This document shows, in pieces, positions 32,441 through 44,952 of a DNA stretch of 64,000 nt. The notes under the pieces are model-generated. The model was not told the origin of the DNA, searched no databases, and was given only the letters and a program-made list of their open reading frames with translations. Position numbers and translations under genes: made by a program. Every line of letters begins with the position of its first letter. Position 1 is the first letter of the stretch. Origin of the DNA: Isoetes taiwanensis (taxonomy: Eukaryota; Streptophyta; Lycopodiopsida; Isoetales; Isoetaceae); the NCBI GenBank assembly GCA_021234155.1, contig JAJEKV010000102.1, positions 2,540,456 through 2,604,455 on the forward strand, in the 5' to 3' direction.

Positions 32441-32939
32441 ATTGGTGAGGGCAAATTGTTGAATTTCGGTTCAGGCAATTCTTGGAAACAATTAGTCACT
32501 CCATTTTGCTTGAATTCAAGATGGGTAAGCCCGCCATCCACGAATATGGCGGGCTACAGGCATTCATGTTTCCGGCACCATTCAAGCTCATGATTCTCTC
32601 AAATTGTCATTTGATCTGCCAAGACCCTACATGTCAATTGATCAATCACGCACGTCGTGTTTAAAACACGCCGATTTTAAGCACTTGTAAGCGGCGTCTG
32701 GACGGTGATTTTTGCTACCCAGTACCGATTTTGCACCCTGTCGTGTTCCCGAGACACCGGCATAAATGGGTAGAAGCGACTACTCATAAACGTCTAGACG
32801 GTTTTGCCCAGTTGGTTAAGGGCATGTCGGTTAGGAACGTTACAATTTAATAATCGCAGCTTGAAAGGAAAAAACATGGGCCCACTACAACATTGTCTTA
32901 GGCCGATCACGATGAATGGGCCGTGCTACACAAATCTTA

Positions 32940-33400
32940 GTAATGCCATTGGTTAGAGCATGTTGCAATAAGTCCTATCTCATTAGCAATAGCAGAAATG
33001 AACTCAGAATCCTGAAACTCTGGAGGAAAGTCTTCAATAGCAATCTAGAATGGAGCACATAAGGCATCTGGCTTTCGTGGAAAAGAGCCAGAAACATACT
33101 GTTGATACAATAAGAAATGTTTCCACAGAGGATCAACACCTCGTTCTATAAGTTGAGCCGGTGCTCAGAAGACTCAAACATCAGGAGAAAACAATATTGA
33201 TCTTTGGCCACGAGCTTGATAGATTGATATGCAAGAAGCCCTAATTTGCGTAGATGCCCAGATGACCAAGATCCCATGCACTTCAGATCCAAGAAGGGGC
33301 CAGTGAAGTAACAGATAACAGAGCATGCAACTAATTGCTCCACATGATGACAGAGAGCCTCGTGATTGATCTGCACTACAGGGGCTCCAAAGCACTCAAA
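32940..33400 (-). pseudogene. DUF4283-like fragment (LINE ORF1 / retroelement type)
   Basis: On the minus strand, LRKLGLLAYQSIKLVAKDQY, CFLLMFESSEHRL, DPLWKHFLLYQQYVSGSFP, APF-stop-IAIEDFPPEF and QDSEFISAIANEIG follow each other across 33376 to about 32960. The arrangement is a phenylalanine-rich strand, 'gg-P-W', then 'W-I-x-(I/L)-x-x-(F/L)-P-P-E', then an A-I-(A/G)-N-x-(I/L)-G helix. It resembles DUF4283 domains that precede zinc knuckles in plant LINE ORF1 proteins. It has stops and is not linked to an RT here. Confidence 0.4.
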
Positions 33401-33618
33401 GGTTGTCCTGCACTCCTAAACCTCATAAAAAATTTTAGCTGGTGGTAACAGTATATCCATGGAGTCCTGCTTGGCTATCGACTTTCCAGTAATCAAATTG
33501 ATTTCAAATGCGTATGCTGACAACTCTGCACTTTCTTTGATGGCCTCTTCTTTGATAACTAGTAGTTTTATAGAAATCACTATATTTGCCATGCCTACAC
33601 CATCAACCAAAGATCAAA

Positions 33619-33757
33619 AATGCCCAATTGATAGTGAGTGAACCAGTTGTTTGATGGTAAGAGTAGTTATAGTACAAGTAGTTTATAAATGCCCAATTGA
33701 TAGTGAGTGAACCAGTTGTTTGATGGTAAGAGTAGTTCTAGTACAAGTAGTTTATCT
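33619..33757. repeat. 69-bp tandem duplication
   Basis: The segment starting AAATGCCCAATTGATAGTG is repeated once with a period of 69 bases (GCCCAATTG at 33622 and at 33691) and one visible mismatch (GTAGTTATAG against GTAGTTCTAG). The high identity points to a recent event. Confidence 0.85.
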
Positions 33758-34420
33758 CTATCCTGGGACGAAACTTATTTCAACACAACATGAAAAGAAG
33801 ACGTACCTTAATGGATCCCTTCGCAAGCCATGTGGCCTAGAACATGTCAAATTGATCACAAAGTGTAGGCCTATGAGTATTAGGCTGCTTCTAACCTCGG
33901 AATAGTAGATGTGGCCCGATTTGGGCTTTGGATGATCAAATTTAATGTGTTTCTTCCTTGTAGTTGTGAGCATAGCAGATAACTTGGGGATAGTTACGGG
34001 CAAATTACCTGCTTGCAGGTTTAGGCCAGTCAAAGAGAATATCTGGGTATATATCGACATATACCTGGAATATGCCTAATACCCCATGAGGGAGAGTTTG
34101 GCCTTTATTGACAACCCAAGAAAGTGCACCACGTTTTGTGAACTTTCCCCGGTTTTGTGACTTAAAGCTGGTTTAAACATTAACGCAGGAAAAGTTAGCC
34201 TATAGCAGATTGGCAAATATATTTTTTTGAGTACGTAGGAAGTCGATCTGCCTGCATTATTTTGCGACAGGTGGATTCTGAGCCTAGGGAATATGATTCT
34301 CTGCACCGAACTCTCTGATTTATTAGGGTTGTGTTGTTGGCATGCATCCTAATGCTTGCCAAAGGAGCTGCCATATGGATTAAGGCGCACTGTCATAACA
34401 TTAGACGTTGCTATCCAAAG

Positions 34421-35893
34421 ATGAATTCTCAGACTTCAAGCTCCATGAATCTTTCCACAGATATGCAGTCTGTCCTTACCACCATGTCTAAAGTATATGG
34501 CGATCCACCAAGCGTTTCTTCATCAACATGGCGCCCTTTGGCTTATGCTGAATCAAAGCCTCGTTATCTGTGGACAGATGCATATGGGGTCTGCAACTAC
34601 ATCACTCTCTACAAGGAATCTGGAAGCACTATGTTCCTGGATATGGCAGATAGTCTGATTGAAGATGTTCATAATACCCTAGGAAGGCATCGAGGTGGAG
34701 GTGCTCGGCTTGGAGACTCTACAAAGGAAGAACCTTTGAAAGGAGGTTTGAGAATTGGCAAGGAGGATGATGAAGGCCAACCAGATGGAGATGGGCAGTA
34801 TTTTCATTACTTGACAAAATGGATGTTTGGTAGGTATTTCTTACAGTTACATTTTGCATGTGTATGATAAGTCATGTATATGATGTTATTCGTTTGGTGC
34901 TTTCAATTTAGGGGTGCACTTTCACAAAATGTTCTTTCGTTGGTATCTGAATATGATCTAAGAAACATATTTCTTTTTTCTTGCCCTCAATAGCATTGAA
35001 TCGGATGAGCATTGTCCGGGATGAGGAGCACTACAATGATCTAGCAATTCAGCTTGCTAAAGCTGTGCACCCTCATTTTGTCTATAATAAAGACAGGGAC
35101 AGACCACGGATGTATTGGAAGATGAGTATTGATTTATCAAAACCCTGGGTACCTTCAGAAGGGTAAGGCTATTGCCATTTTGCATCCATGTTATATATCA
35201 GACCTTGTTTTTAAATAAAATCATTCAGTTTTATTGTCCTCCTGTTGAAATAGCTGTAAAGATGTTTTTTTTTTATTAATTGTCCTTTAATTTCTACATT
35301 CCTAAAGCTAGGGTTGTGGTGCTGTAATTTGACATAGAAATCTGGATCCCTTTGATGGGTACATGACTTACCGGCTACTGGATCATCGAAGCAGTAGATT
35401 AAAAGGTGCCCTAGACACAGAAATTTCTGATATGTGGAAGATGGTGAAAAATAAATACTCTTCTTATAGGAGCCAAGATCCATTGGATTTGGGTGAAACT
35501 CTGTGGATATGTCATTGGTTTCTAGAGGAAGATGGATTAGGCAGAGAAGAATGGGCAGTGAAAGTAAGCAACATTGCATTACAGATGCTTGGTGAGTGCA
35601 TTTACAAGGTTTTGAAAAATAACCTTTTAGTTTTTTGCTTATGGGTTTTGCATTGTTTTTTAGAGCTTCTTTACGAAACTGGCCATTTCTCTTCATTTGG
35701 CTTAGCCTTTCGAGAATTTGGAACTACTATTGGCGTCCAAGTTAATCAGCTTGCATCTCCAGCTTGGAGAAGACGGGTGAATGAGATAAATACTTATTGG
35801 AGCAACAAGCTGTTTTCCAGAGATAATGATATTACCCCTGTCATGTATTGTACCAGTTTGAATCCAGGAGCAGTTAGGAATCGTTATCTTTGA
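34421..35893 (+). CDS. Six-hairpin glycosidase-like protein, four exons
   Basis: Exons 34421-34829, 34994-35162, 35338-35591 and 35664-35893 join in frame with GT-AG introns into 353 residues. Conserved blocks I recognise from a plant family annotated as six-hairpin glycosidase-like: PRYLWTDAYGVCNYITLYKE, DVHNTLGRHR, LKGGLRIGK, GDGQYFHYLTKWMFALNRMS, AKAVHPHFVYN, RPRMYWKMSIDLSKPWV, GNLDPFDGYMTYRLL, DPLDLGETLWICHWF and FSSFGLAFREFGTTIGVQ. The (alpha/alpha)6 fold suggests carbohydrate binding or cleavage, but substrate and catalysis are unproven. ATG 34421 is the best start; the frame is open to 34319 and an ATTAG acceptor-like site near 34326 leaves room for an upstream exon. Intron 3 is 72 bases with no stop, so its retention would keep the frame. 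Confidence 0.85.
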
Positions 35894-38150
35894 AGTATGG
35901 ATATGGCTGTAGATGTATCGTAAGTCGATGTTGTGTGGATATGAATGTATATATCAAGTGTCGGACTATTGTGTGTAAGGGTGTTCCAAAGTCTGTATCT
36001 TCCCTAGTTTGAAGGCAGAAGGATTATCCCCGCTTATTGTATCCTTTTAGCATATGTTTGGGGCTTTGGGCATTGAAACTAAATTGCAACGTATATATTA
36101 CGTCAGGCAGCAGCTTTGAGCATTGAAACTTGTATATACTACGTCCGGCAGCAATTATCGAGGTCAGCAGTTACGTCATCACCACATGGTGACGTGGATC
36201 AGGACTCAAAACGGTCCCTTAGGGTAATTACACACCAATGGTTATCTTAGCTTAAAAATTAAAATTTTAAGATAACGGCGTTCACACCTGTCTCGTTAAT
36301 CATTTCCGTTAAAATCAAGGGGGTTAAGGTTTAACGTAGCTGGTTAAGTTAAATTTTAATTTAATCATGATTCATACACGTTTTAGTTATGCTAAACCCT
36401 AACAGCAGGTTAAAATTATTAACAAAATAGGTTGTAAATTTATCCCCACAAAAGAACGCGGTTAACCCCATTCACGGCGACAATGGCGGCGACGCCATAG
36501 CTGGTCCTACCGAATCTCTCCACCATTCAATCTTCTCTTTTTGTCTTATTTTCGCCTCGGGGTATGTTCTCAATCCTTTTTTTTTCTTTGCATTCCATTT
36601 TCTCAGTAAACACTAGCAGTATTTCGTGTTTTTCATTTTTTTCTTAGTTTCAAATAGCCAGCAGTCTCATGCAGCAGAAAGGGAATGTCCTTCTGTTTCC
36701 CTCCCGGAATTACACCCTGAAGTCTTTTCACTTTAAATTCAAACAATCTCTTCTTATTCTTGATCTCAAATTCATCAAAGACTCGCTCCTTATGAAAGAC
36801 AAGACAAAATGTTTTCTTAGCTGCGTTTTGAGAAAACAAAATGTAATGTTTTTGGGTATTTGGCCTTTTAAACCGTGGCCTCGGGCTTTTTTTTAACCTT
36901 GATCCTATACAAATCTTTGCTTTGGATTTTCTTAGTTGCTCCTTGAGAGCTTTGCTCCAGTAACCCTCTCCCTCTGAAAGTGCAAGGCGAGATCTGCAGC
37001 ATATTTTATGGCCTTATAACGCTCAGTGGTTCTCAGAATTTCTGCGATTAGCTTAGAATTTCTGCGATTACGGAAAGCCAACAAGTGCGGTGATGGATTA
37101 GAGCAATAGTCCTCCATAGCCAAATTAACAAAACAGGTTTAAATGAAATCGTGCTTGATTCTTCACAAAGGAGCGATTCCAAATGGCATTCCATCTATAA
37201 ACATAAGCATTCCATCTATAAACATAAGATCTGATGCTTGATTCCAAATGCCCTCTGAATGAACACCTGTAAGATGCAACGTGGTAATTTTCTTCTGAAG
37301 TTTCTTCTTAAGATGAACATTCAGAAGTGCAACGTGGTAATTTTCTTGGGTATCCACAGGTTGTATCCACAGGTTGTATCCACAGGTTGTATGCACAAGT
37401 CAAGATTTTTGAAACTGACAGTGGAAGGGGTTCATATGCGTTCCTGGAACTCAAGACGAAGTAGAAGAATCATCCAAATCTCCAAATCTGGCATCTCCAA
37501 ATATCTTTTGTGGATTGATGTTTAGATGTTATTGAAGCGTAACGAATTTTTTTTGGTCACCGACTAAGGACATGAGGCATTTTTGGGAACTTATAATCTA
37601 TGTTTTGTAAGCATGTGCAAAAGCTAAGGTAACTTTCTTAACGACATAAATTGAAGTAAATTGCGTTCATAAAACACGCTCCAGTCAATTAGATAATCTG
37701 GACAAAATGGATATCCTGTTATGAGACATCAAAAAATACTGTTAGTATGCTGTTTGCTAATGCTAGACATTTGTGGTAATGCAAATGACAAATGTTATTT
37801 TCGGATTTTGAACCTCTGTGGTAATATGGAATTAGTTTGGATGCAAAGTTGAGCATGGAATTGTTTCTAAAGCAGGGATTTAATTCTGAACATGGATATA
37901 TTGCCATTGTATGTGATCGTTACTGAGCATAGATTTAAATCCATTGCATAGTAACCCTAAGAAATATAAAGAAAGGATGTTGCGTAAGCGACTTGTAAAT
38001 TGAGGGGTGCAAGTTGCTTTGTCTTGGCAGGTACAGAAGGTTTGGGTTATAGACTGCTTGGGACCACTATGAAACTTGCTGTGAATGTTTTGACTCTTGC
38101 GGATTAGTTAGGCTAATGTGGCTTAATAATTGACTTTTTGATTTTATGAC
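35894..38150. other. Intergenic, short repeats only
   Basis: This is the 3' flank of the glycosidase-like gene followed by A/T-rich DNA. Short direct repeats occur at 37171-37228 (a 22-base unit twice) and 37362-37390 (TATCCACAGGTTG-type unit three times). A block at 36215-36480 shares the ACCAATGGTTATCTTA end motif with 39119-39402 and may be a related MITE. No supported gene. Confidence 0.35.
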
Positions 38151-38179
38151 TAGCCACAAACAAATAACCAAAACCCTTG

Positions 38180-38346
38180 AGGCATGAATTCGGATTTGGA
38201 GCGGCGAGGGTTTTTAGCAACTCTGCATCTACAAGTGGGGAGTCTGCTCCTGGATTTGGAGTAGGCAACGATTATCAGCAGTCTAATTCAGATGCTTCTT
38301 TTAAAGTAGGCGACTCATCTCAAAATTCTAGTTCTGGTGGTTGGTA
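38180..38346 (+). other. Possible 3' exon fragment, Gly/Ser-rich
   Basis: The plus strand reads GFGVGNDYQQSNSDASFKVG and ends SSGGW then a stop at 38344. The Gly/Ser/Asn composition resembles the tail of RNA-binding or helicase proteins. It has no upstream partner in the window and may be a gene fragment or chance. Confidence 0.2.
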
Positions 38347-39118
38347 ACAACAGTTTCGCTATAATATACTCAATGGCATGCACAAGATGATAGTCAAAAG
38401 CCCACACATTCATGGCTTTTACAAGTAATAGCCTTTCCGATTACAGAAAATATTAGTGCATCTGTGGAACTGAAGTTGATTGTGAGCGTACAGAAGTTGG
38501 TCCATATGAGAGTGCACCAAATGCAGTGGTAAGTCCTAGGTAAAGATGGAATGCACACCATCAAATCTATAACAAACATGACATGCATGTAATCATAATC
38601 TGGATTGAAGTGGCATGCTGCAGACATCAATGCCCTTGATTCAGGATCAGTGTAGCAAAGGTAAATAATGATTTCTTTCACTCTTTATATCTTTGTTATG
38701 TGGCAAAAATATGTGAATTGGATGTTGCAGCTTCATGTCTAACCCCTCGCGAAAATCCTTTCAGATAATCCTTTCAGATAATCCTTTCGTGGAAGCCAAC
38801 TTTTGAATGAAATGATTAGAAGTGTGTTAACCTTCAGACCTAGTCAATGGTCACTAGGGTCATGGGAGGCTTAGAAATGAAATGGCACATTTTTAATGGA
38901 ACGTCCTCCTTAATTAAAACGAAAATTGGGGTAGTTCCATAAGTCTTACGTCTCGTGGAAGATAGAAATGGTGAGTGAATTGATGGTTTAATGGTGTTGG
39001 GCTCTTGTATTTGAACTCCATGGTTAAGCATCCGAAAAACAACAACAGTTGTATTTTTACCAAAAAAAAACAAAAGGGTGTAATTTTCTTTTCACAAGAA
39101 TTTGTGGTGGTGGTGGTT

Positions 39119-39402
39119 TAAGGGAATGTCTGGTGTGAATGCGTTTTTAACCAATTATGTTATGTTATTATATAACATAACTGAATAGGTGTGCATGCAT
39201 CTTAACGGATACGTTATATTAAAAATTAACATAACAGTTTACATGCGTATTCAGTTTTAAATGAAATCCGTTAGATTAATATTAAGATAACCAAAGGTGC
39301 GTAAGACACATTATGTTAACCTTAGTTTAAGATAATAAAAGAGGGGTTAAAATCTATTTTTTAAGATAACATAACCAATGGTCTGAAAGTGCCCTTAGAA
39401 CA
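39119..39402. repeat. Possible MITE
   Basis: The roughly 285-bp A/T-rich block begins TTAAGGGAATGTCTGG and ends with the reverse complement of CTAAGGGCACTTTCAGACC. Internally it has many TAACATAA/TTATGTTA inverted pairs. The terminal match is short and imperfect, and no clear target duplication is seen. Confidence 0.3.
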
Positions 39403-41700
39403 TGACCTTTACTTAACCATTGTGAGCCATGGTTGGGGATAAGTTTGTATATCACGGTCATAATCAAGTTACGCGCGCGCACACACACACCCCCCTAAAA
39501 AACAAACCAAAACCACGTAGTAGTATACAATTATTTTGAGATTAAAGTCTCGAAAAGAAAAGTAGATGTAAAGAAGCCATCTATTTTAACTACGGGCAAT
39601 AAAGGAATTTGAAATTATACAGTCAACAACTATAACTAGCAAGAAGCACACAAGAAGGCTTCAACACAGTAAGACTTGTTAGATTTTTATTTAGGCTTTG
39701 GTGGCCATTGGTGGCTAAGCTTTTTCCTTTGTATTTCATTTTATTCAACATTTTCTAGTTGTGAAATTTTGCTTCTTTAGGGCGAAATCACACTATGGGA
39801 CAGACATCCTATCACACTTAGGGTGCTAAAATACAGTCAGCGTTTTGGCACCCTGAGTATTTTAGACGGGACGACATTGCTTGCGAAAAATCCATGTAAT
39901 CAAGCTTCTTCCTTGATTGCATTCCTAATGAATATCCTCATGATTTGCTCATGCAAAGCTTTTGGCATTAGCTTTTAGTATTAGATCTATTTTTTTTTTT
40001 CAGATCAAGGGCCAGCGAAATTAGATAATTAGATAATTGTAGTCTCGGAGATGGAGGAGGTCACGGAGCCCATTGCGTCCTTGGCTATGGAGGCCCAGCC
40101 AGGCCTGGCTATGGAGGTCCGCATACTTTACTGCCTTACTACTTTGAGCTATGGTGTCTGTTCCTCAAACCCTTTGCTGGTTTGCCTTTTTTCCTTTTCG
40201 ATCCCTTCGTTGTTTTGCCGTGTTTTTGGCTGAAGGCTTGAAGAAAAAGAACAGAGTTCCTTCCTTCATCCATTTTTTCGCACTATTTCCTTCAAGTTCG
40301 TCCTATTATTCCAATCTTTTTTTTTTACGTTGATAGAAGTGTCGGACATTCTAGAGGCCGTGCCCGTGACCCTCCCTTTTAAAGCCCATGGTCAGGCGCA
40401 TGATTTGTCGAAAGATTAAACATGGATTACAAGGTTGCCGGTGGAGATCAGATTTTTTTATTGATCAAATTGGAGCTTCTGACGATTATAAAAAAGTTAC
40501 ATCGCTTTCAAAATCTAATGAGATTTGACATCCAAGATAATCGATGCTTCATAAAGAATTAACAATGGCGGTGACTCTGTGCCATTCTGTTTTAGATCCT
40601 GATACAAAGCTTCCTGGCAAATGACATAAAAGTCTTTATAAAATATTTTGACATGATAGTGTGACATCGACTAATGGTAGAACCATTTCTGGGCTCAACG
40701 CCTGCCTAAACTTGCCACATATTCATTTAGGCTTTGCCGTAGTGTGATTCTAGCCTTAGTTGTGAAATTTTGCTTCTTTTTTTGTTGTGATTTCGTATCA
40801 TTTATTGATGGTTTGTTATTATTCGATAATTAATCAGTTTATTTTGTTCTCCCATGCCATTCCGGTGCTTTAAACCAAGCTTGAGGCACGAACTATACAA
40901 AAAGCTCGACAAAAATTAATTTGCTCTCCAGAATTACAAATTGGATATAAACACTAATGTACATCATGCTTTATCTTACAGAAACTTGCCGAAGCATCCA
41001 CATTACAGAGAAATCCTTTTCACATGATCAAGAACCCTGTTTATTTCATGAGTCATGATAGAAAGCTTGTTGAGCATCTGCATAATGCATCCCAGTGGCA
41101 CTGCTTATAGGAACAAAATGAGGTTATCTACAATATCTAATAACATATTATGGGAACCTGTCAATGGCATGTTTTGATGATGCCAAGGTGACCATTTTTG
41201 TGCAAGAACTATTAATATTATGACGGCAAAGATTTTACCTTTGCAAATGTCTGTGATCTTCTTGCATGGGTTTGTTGATCAGCAAATTTGGAGAATAAGC
41301 TGGAGCAGTGCTCCTCCTACTCACATCCTACACAATGCATCCCCAATGTTAAATTGAAACCTACTGCAACTATAAATTATATTGTTCCATTAACATCTGT
41401 TTCAAAAGGCATATGAAAAAAATTCAGGGACCTCAAGATCACTTGGATTGATAGAGATTAGAGATACATTTCACGTGGCATCGACATTGTGGAATAAAGT
41501 ATGACATTTGCACCTCAGCCTAAAATGAGATTTCTTTTGAACATTAGAATAGGTCAAAATGGAACAATGTGAGACAGTTAGCTTTTTACTTCAATATGAT
41601 GCCTAAATTTATATTCTATCACAAATTTGAAGGAGATATACTTGATTCTCGTGAAAATTATCCAATAAATAGAGAGCATGCTTGACAGCTTCCCATCATT
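39403..41700. other. Intergenic, no supported gene
   Basis: A/T-rich DNA with a CG/CA microsatellite at about 39473-39495 and several poly-T runs. A 60-codon ORF at 40051 starts MEEVTEPIASLAMEAQPG but has no family match I know. Nothing else stands out. Confidence 0.35.
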
Positions 41701-41949
41701 GCATATCTTACATGGCCGACCTATTTATTCCATGCACATGTCCTTGGTTTATGGACGTTCCTAAATGGCTAACTAGAACTACACATCTTTCCAGATAGGT
41801 CTACCAGTTCATGGACAATTAAAAGAGAGAAATCAATGCATATATGGACGTCTATTGATGACAACAGTTGGACCTTCCTAAATGCCTCAGGATACTTGCC
41901 CCTTGAAATGCAAAGCTTTTCGATAACTATGAACAACGCCCATAGCTTG

Positions 41950-43560
41950 TTCAATATTTTACATTGACTCTGTATACCCTTGCATCTCAATGAGTAGTCG
42001 TGAATGCACATCAGCAAGCTCTATGCATTTCTTTACATCTTCAATGATGATATTCAGCAAGCCCATTTCACGCAATACATTCTTATCCTGAACATCAAAT
42101 GACAATAAGGACTTCAAGGAAACTAGCCATGTTCAGTAGAAAAAAGTGATAGAATGCATAAATCCTGTACAACAAGATAGTTTGCTGGTTCCAGCTAACA
42201 GTATCAAAAGTTGATCAAGAACTTCAATTTGCAGCCTTAGATTCCCATACTTCAGAAATATAACTTGAACAACTTGTGCGGCAAAAATATCTCATACTTT
42301 GTTGTCTCTTCCGGCTCTTTCACTGTTGCTACCGATGCCATCACATAATCATCTAGGATAAGTGTTTCTTTATGCCAGTACCAATAGTGGAAGCTAAGTC
42401 TGAAGTTTGTAGTGCATGAGCACGCTGATTATCACTCCATTCTTCCATAACTCAGATGATGAGAACTTTAATGCCAATTGCACCAGCAAATGATATCCAT
42501 GTGATTTTGAAAATCTTCATGATGTTTAGTACCACTAGCTCCTGCAATAAAAGAAATAGACCATAAACAAATTATTGTTCTAAAACCAATATTATTTTGG
42601 ATGTCATAAAAGCACAAGATATCTACAACTGAGAGTACGATCATTGTTATTGACGGAAGTCTTACCTGGTCTGTAAGACAGCTGAATATAATCAAGCAAT
42701 AAGGAGATTACTCCAACTACATAAGCGAGGTGTTTATTTTTTTTTTCATAATCTTTCACAGCCTTTAGAAGCAACTTTACCTAAGATTTGGTACTAGCAA
42801 GAAGTCCAACACCAAATTTTGTTGCCATATTAAATGTTAGCTCTGATACCAAATGAAGATATAACGATCAAATACTTATTCTAGCTAGCATTTCCAATTC
42901 TTATTGCACACTTATGATAAAGAAAACCCTTTGAATGGGGTATACATTAATATGGCAATATCACGGTTACAATACTCCAATACCCTTAACACTATAGTTA
43001 AGGTATTGACTGATATACTATAGCTAGGTTGACTTGAAAGCCCAAGTTCTAATTCGATGAATTAGGCTTCGTCTTGATCTTCAGTCTTCAATCCGACACT
43101 ACTACACAAATTACCATCGATTGCATCTGTTATATAAGAATCTGCGCGACCGATTCAGTAACTTGATTATCAGCCTATGTAACGAGATATATTGCAGAGT
43201 TCCAGAATCTATCAAGCCCTAGCCAAAAGTTCGAGCAAATTATAGAAAATATTAGAAATATATCTGTATCTTGAGTATTTCAAAGTCCAACATTGATTTT
43301 CCAACATTTCGGCATGAACCTTTTGTGAAAGACGTTCGCTTTGGCTGCCCATCTTCAGCTAACAACAATCCATCAAAACTATGGGCAGAGTGGAAAAATA
43401 ACTGCTCAAATTTCCAAACCCAACTCACCTTGTGTGAAAGCCTAGCAACCTGCAGCACAGGGAAAACTTCTCCAATATGTCACATTTCTCCTCGTTCTGC
43501 AGCATTTTCCATTGGGTGCAGGGAAAGACAGAACCATCCTCTCTTATAACAGCCTGCATG
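41950..43560 (-). pseudogene. Possible exons of a large ARM/BEACH-type protein
   Basis: On the minus strand three separated open blocks read like spliced exons: VFPCTQWKMLQNEEKCDILE (about 43470-43535, followed by a GTGAG donor), FAAQVVQVIFLKYGNLRLQI continuing EVLDQLLILLAGTSK (42180-42290), and SLKSLLSFDVQDKNVLREMG continuing LLNIIIEDVKKCIELADVHS (about 41995-42120). The helical, Leu-rich pattern resembles ARM-like repeats of plant BEACH-domain proteins of the SPIRRIG type, from memory only. The row is incomplete and a copia LTR stub lies inside it, so it is a gene fragment or pseudogene if real. Confidence 0.3.
42840..42851 (-). other. Orphan copia primer-binding site
   Basis: On the minus strand it reads TGGTATCAGAGC two bases before a sequence beginning (plus strand) TGAAGATATAACG, the same spacing and first seven bases as the copia element at 1795-7421. 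It marks the end of another copia-like LTR that extends right from 42854. The rest of that element is not recognisable. Confidence 0.55.
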
Positions 43561-44754
43561 CAAAATAAAATTACATTGTAGTTCCGTACAATTGTAATTC
43601 TTCCTGCAAAAGGAAAAAAAATAGCATCACTTTGCTAAAGGCTGTAGCTTGGAAGTGAGCTATTGTAGAAGATGGTAAACTTGCAAATGCCAACATCATA
43701 TTCTGCATCAAGATTCACATGACCTTTTCCTGGATTATAGAATCGAGCCTGTTTGTGGTGCAGCTCTCTTGCATCACAGGGGAATAGATAATTTTACCTA
43801 TTTAAGTCATAAGGAAATCTTAAAAAGAAAATCAAAGACAGATCTATTGCTACACATGAGAAAAAAATGCAGTGGGTTTACTAAGTAAAATCTACACACA
43901 AGCCCATAAGCATAGAAGATTATATTATAATCATGCAAAAGAAATGCAGATGAGTTCTCTTGCTCAACAACACCAGCATCATGGCAAGGCTTCCAAACTC
44001 AAACCCAATGATGAGAAATGGGAAATGATTTATTGACATTAAGGCAGTGCTCAGGAGGCTAATTTGCATCAGATTTTGACTCTAACAATGCCAAGAATAT
44101 ATATGATTGTGCAATTGATCGTTTGAAAGATCTCTCGTCGAAATAATACTTCGCAAAAACAAGATGCAAAACAGCTGCAAAGCCTAATGAATTATGCATG
44201 GAGTTGGTAACAATTTTTACCACTTCTCAAAACGAAATGAGGACCAATTACCCTTCAAGTTGCTCACCCTGTGTCATGCTCTAGTAGCATATACCTTGTA
44301 TAATTTATGCCTCTTCCAGTAGCCTCTCCAACAAATCCTCTTGCACATAAGATAATGTCTGCATGTGAGAATTATGCACATGTTTTCTAAGCTGTTCAAC
44401 GGATATGTTGCAGACCTACTTGTGCATTGCAAAAGAAGCAAATGAAAAGAGATTAAAGGCAAGATCAATATGAAACAAATGACAAGGCAAGATCAAATAT
44501 CAACTTACAAAGATGACTCAAGGAAAAGGATGTTTGCATCTGTGAGTTGCCGTCCAAGAGGCCTTTACCATACATGGCTTTGAGAGGACCTTATAACTGT
44601 TAATTTGATAGAAATGGTTTTGCAGAACGTCCAGAGATTTCACATTACCAAAGCTCTCAAACGTTGCCTTGCCAGTTACCCGGTTCGAACATCCGCGATC
44701 CAGAACGTACGAGACCGCCAGTTTACAGGGAACAATAAGTTTGGAGCAGTCACC

Positions 44755-44835
44755 GGCATATCCTAGGTATACTCCAGCATATACCTAGGATATGCCACAA
44801 ACCCATATAAGCATGGGTTTGCCCCCTAGGGGCAA
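44755..44835. repeat. Three adjacent perfect hairpins
   Basis: Hairpin 1 (44755-44796) has 17-base arms GGCATATCCTAGGTATA and an 8-base loop. Hairpin 2 (44799-44820) has 8-base arms AAACCCAT and a 6-base loop. Hairpin 3 (44819-44835) has 7-base arms TTGCCCC and a 3-base loop. They directly adjoin the foldback at 44852-44952. Confidence 0.85.
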
Positions 44836-44851
44836 CCCAAAAAACTACAAA

Positions 44852-44952
44852 ATGCCTCTATAAGTTTTGATAATTACCAAAATGGCCCTATGTGGTTTAA
44901 AATAAATTTGAAATACATAGGGGCATATGGTAATTATTATAACTTGTAGGGA
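44852..44952. repeat. Imperfect foldback, about 42-base arms
   Basis: The left arm contains AAGTTTTGATAATTACCAAA and ends CCCTATGTGG. The right arm, reverse-complemented, contains AAGTTATAATAATTACCATA and CCCCTATGTA. The spacer is only about ten A/T-rich bases. Together with the three hairpins before it, it may be a MITE or foldback element. Confidence 0.65.

Noticed and set aside
32800-32835. Pol III box A-like sequence (GCCCAGTTGGTTAAGGGC)
   Set aside because: It resembles a tRNA D-arm, but no box B or cloverleaf follows within 60 bases.
36483-36500. ATGGCGGCGACGCC as a gene start
   Set aside because: The frame stops after five codons and no downstream exon could be supported.
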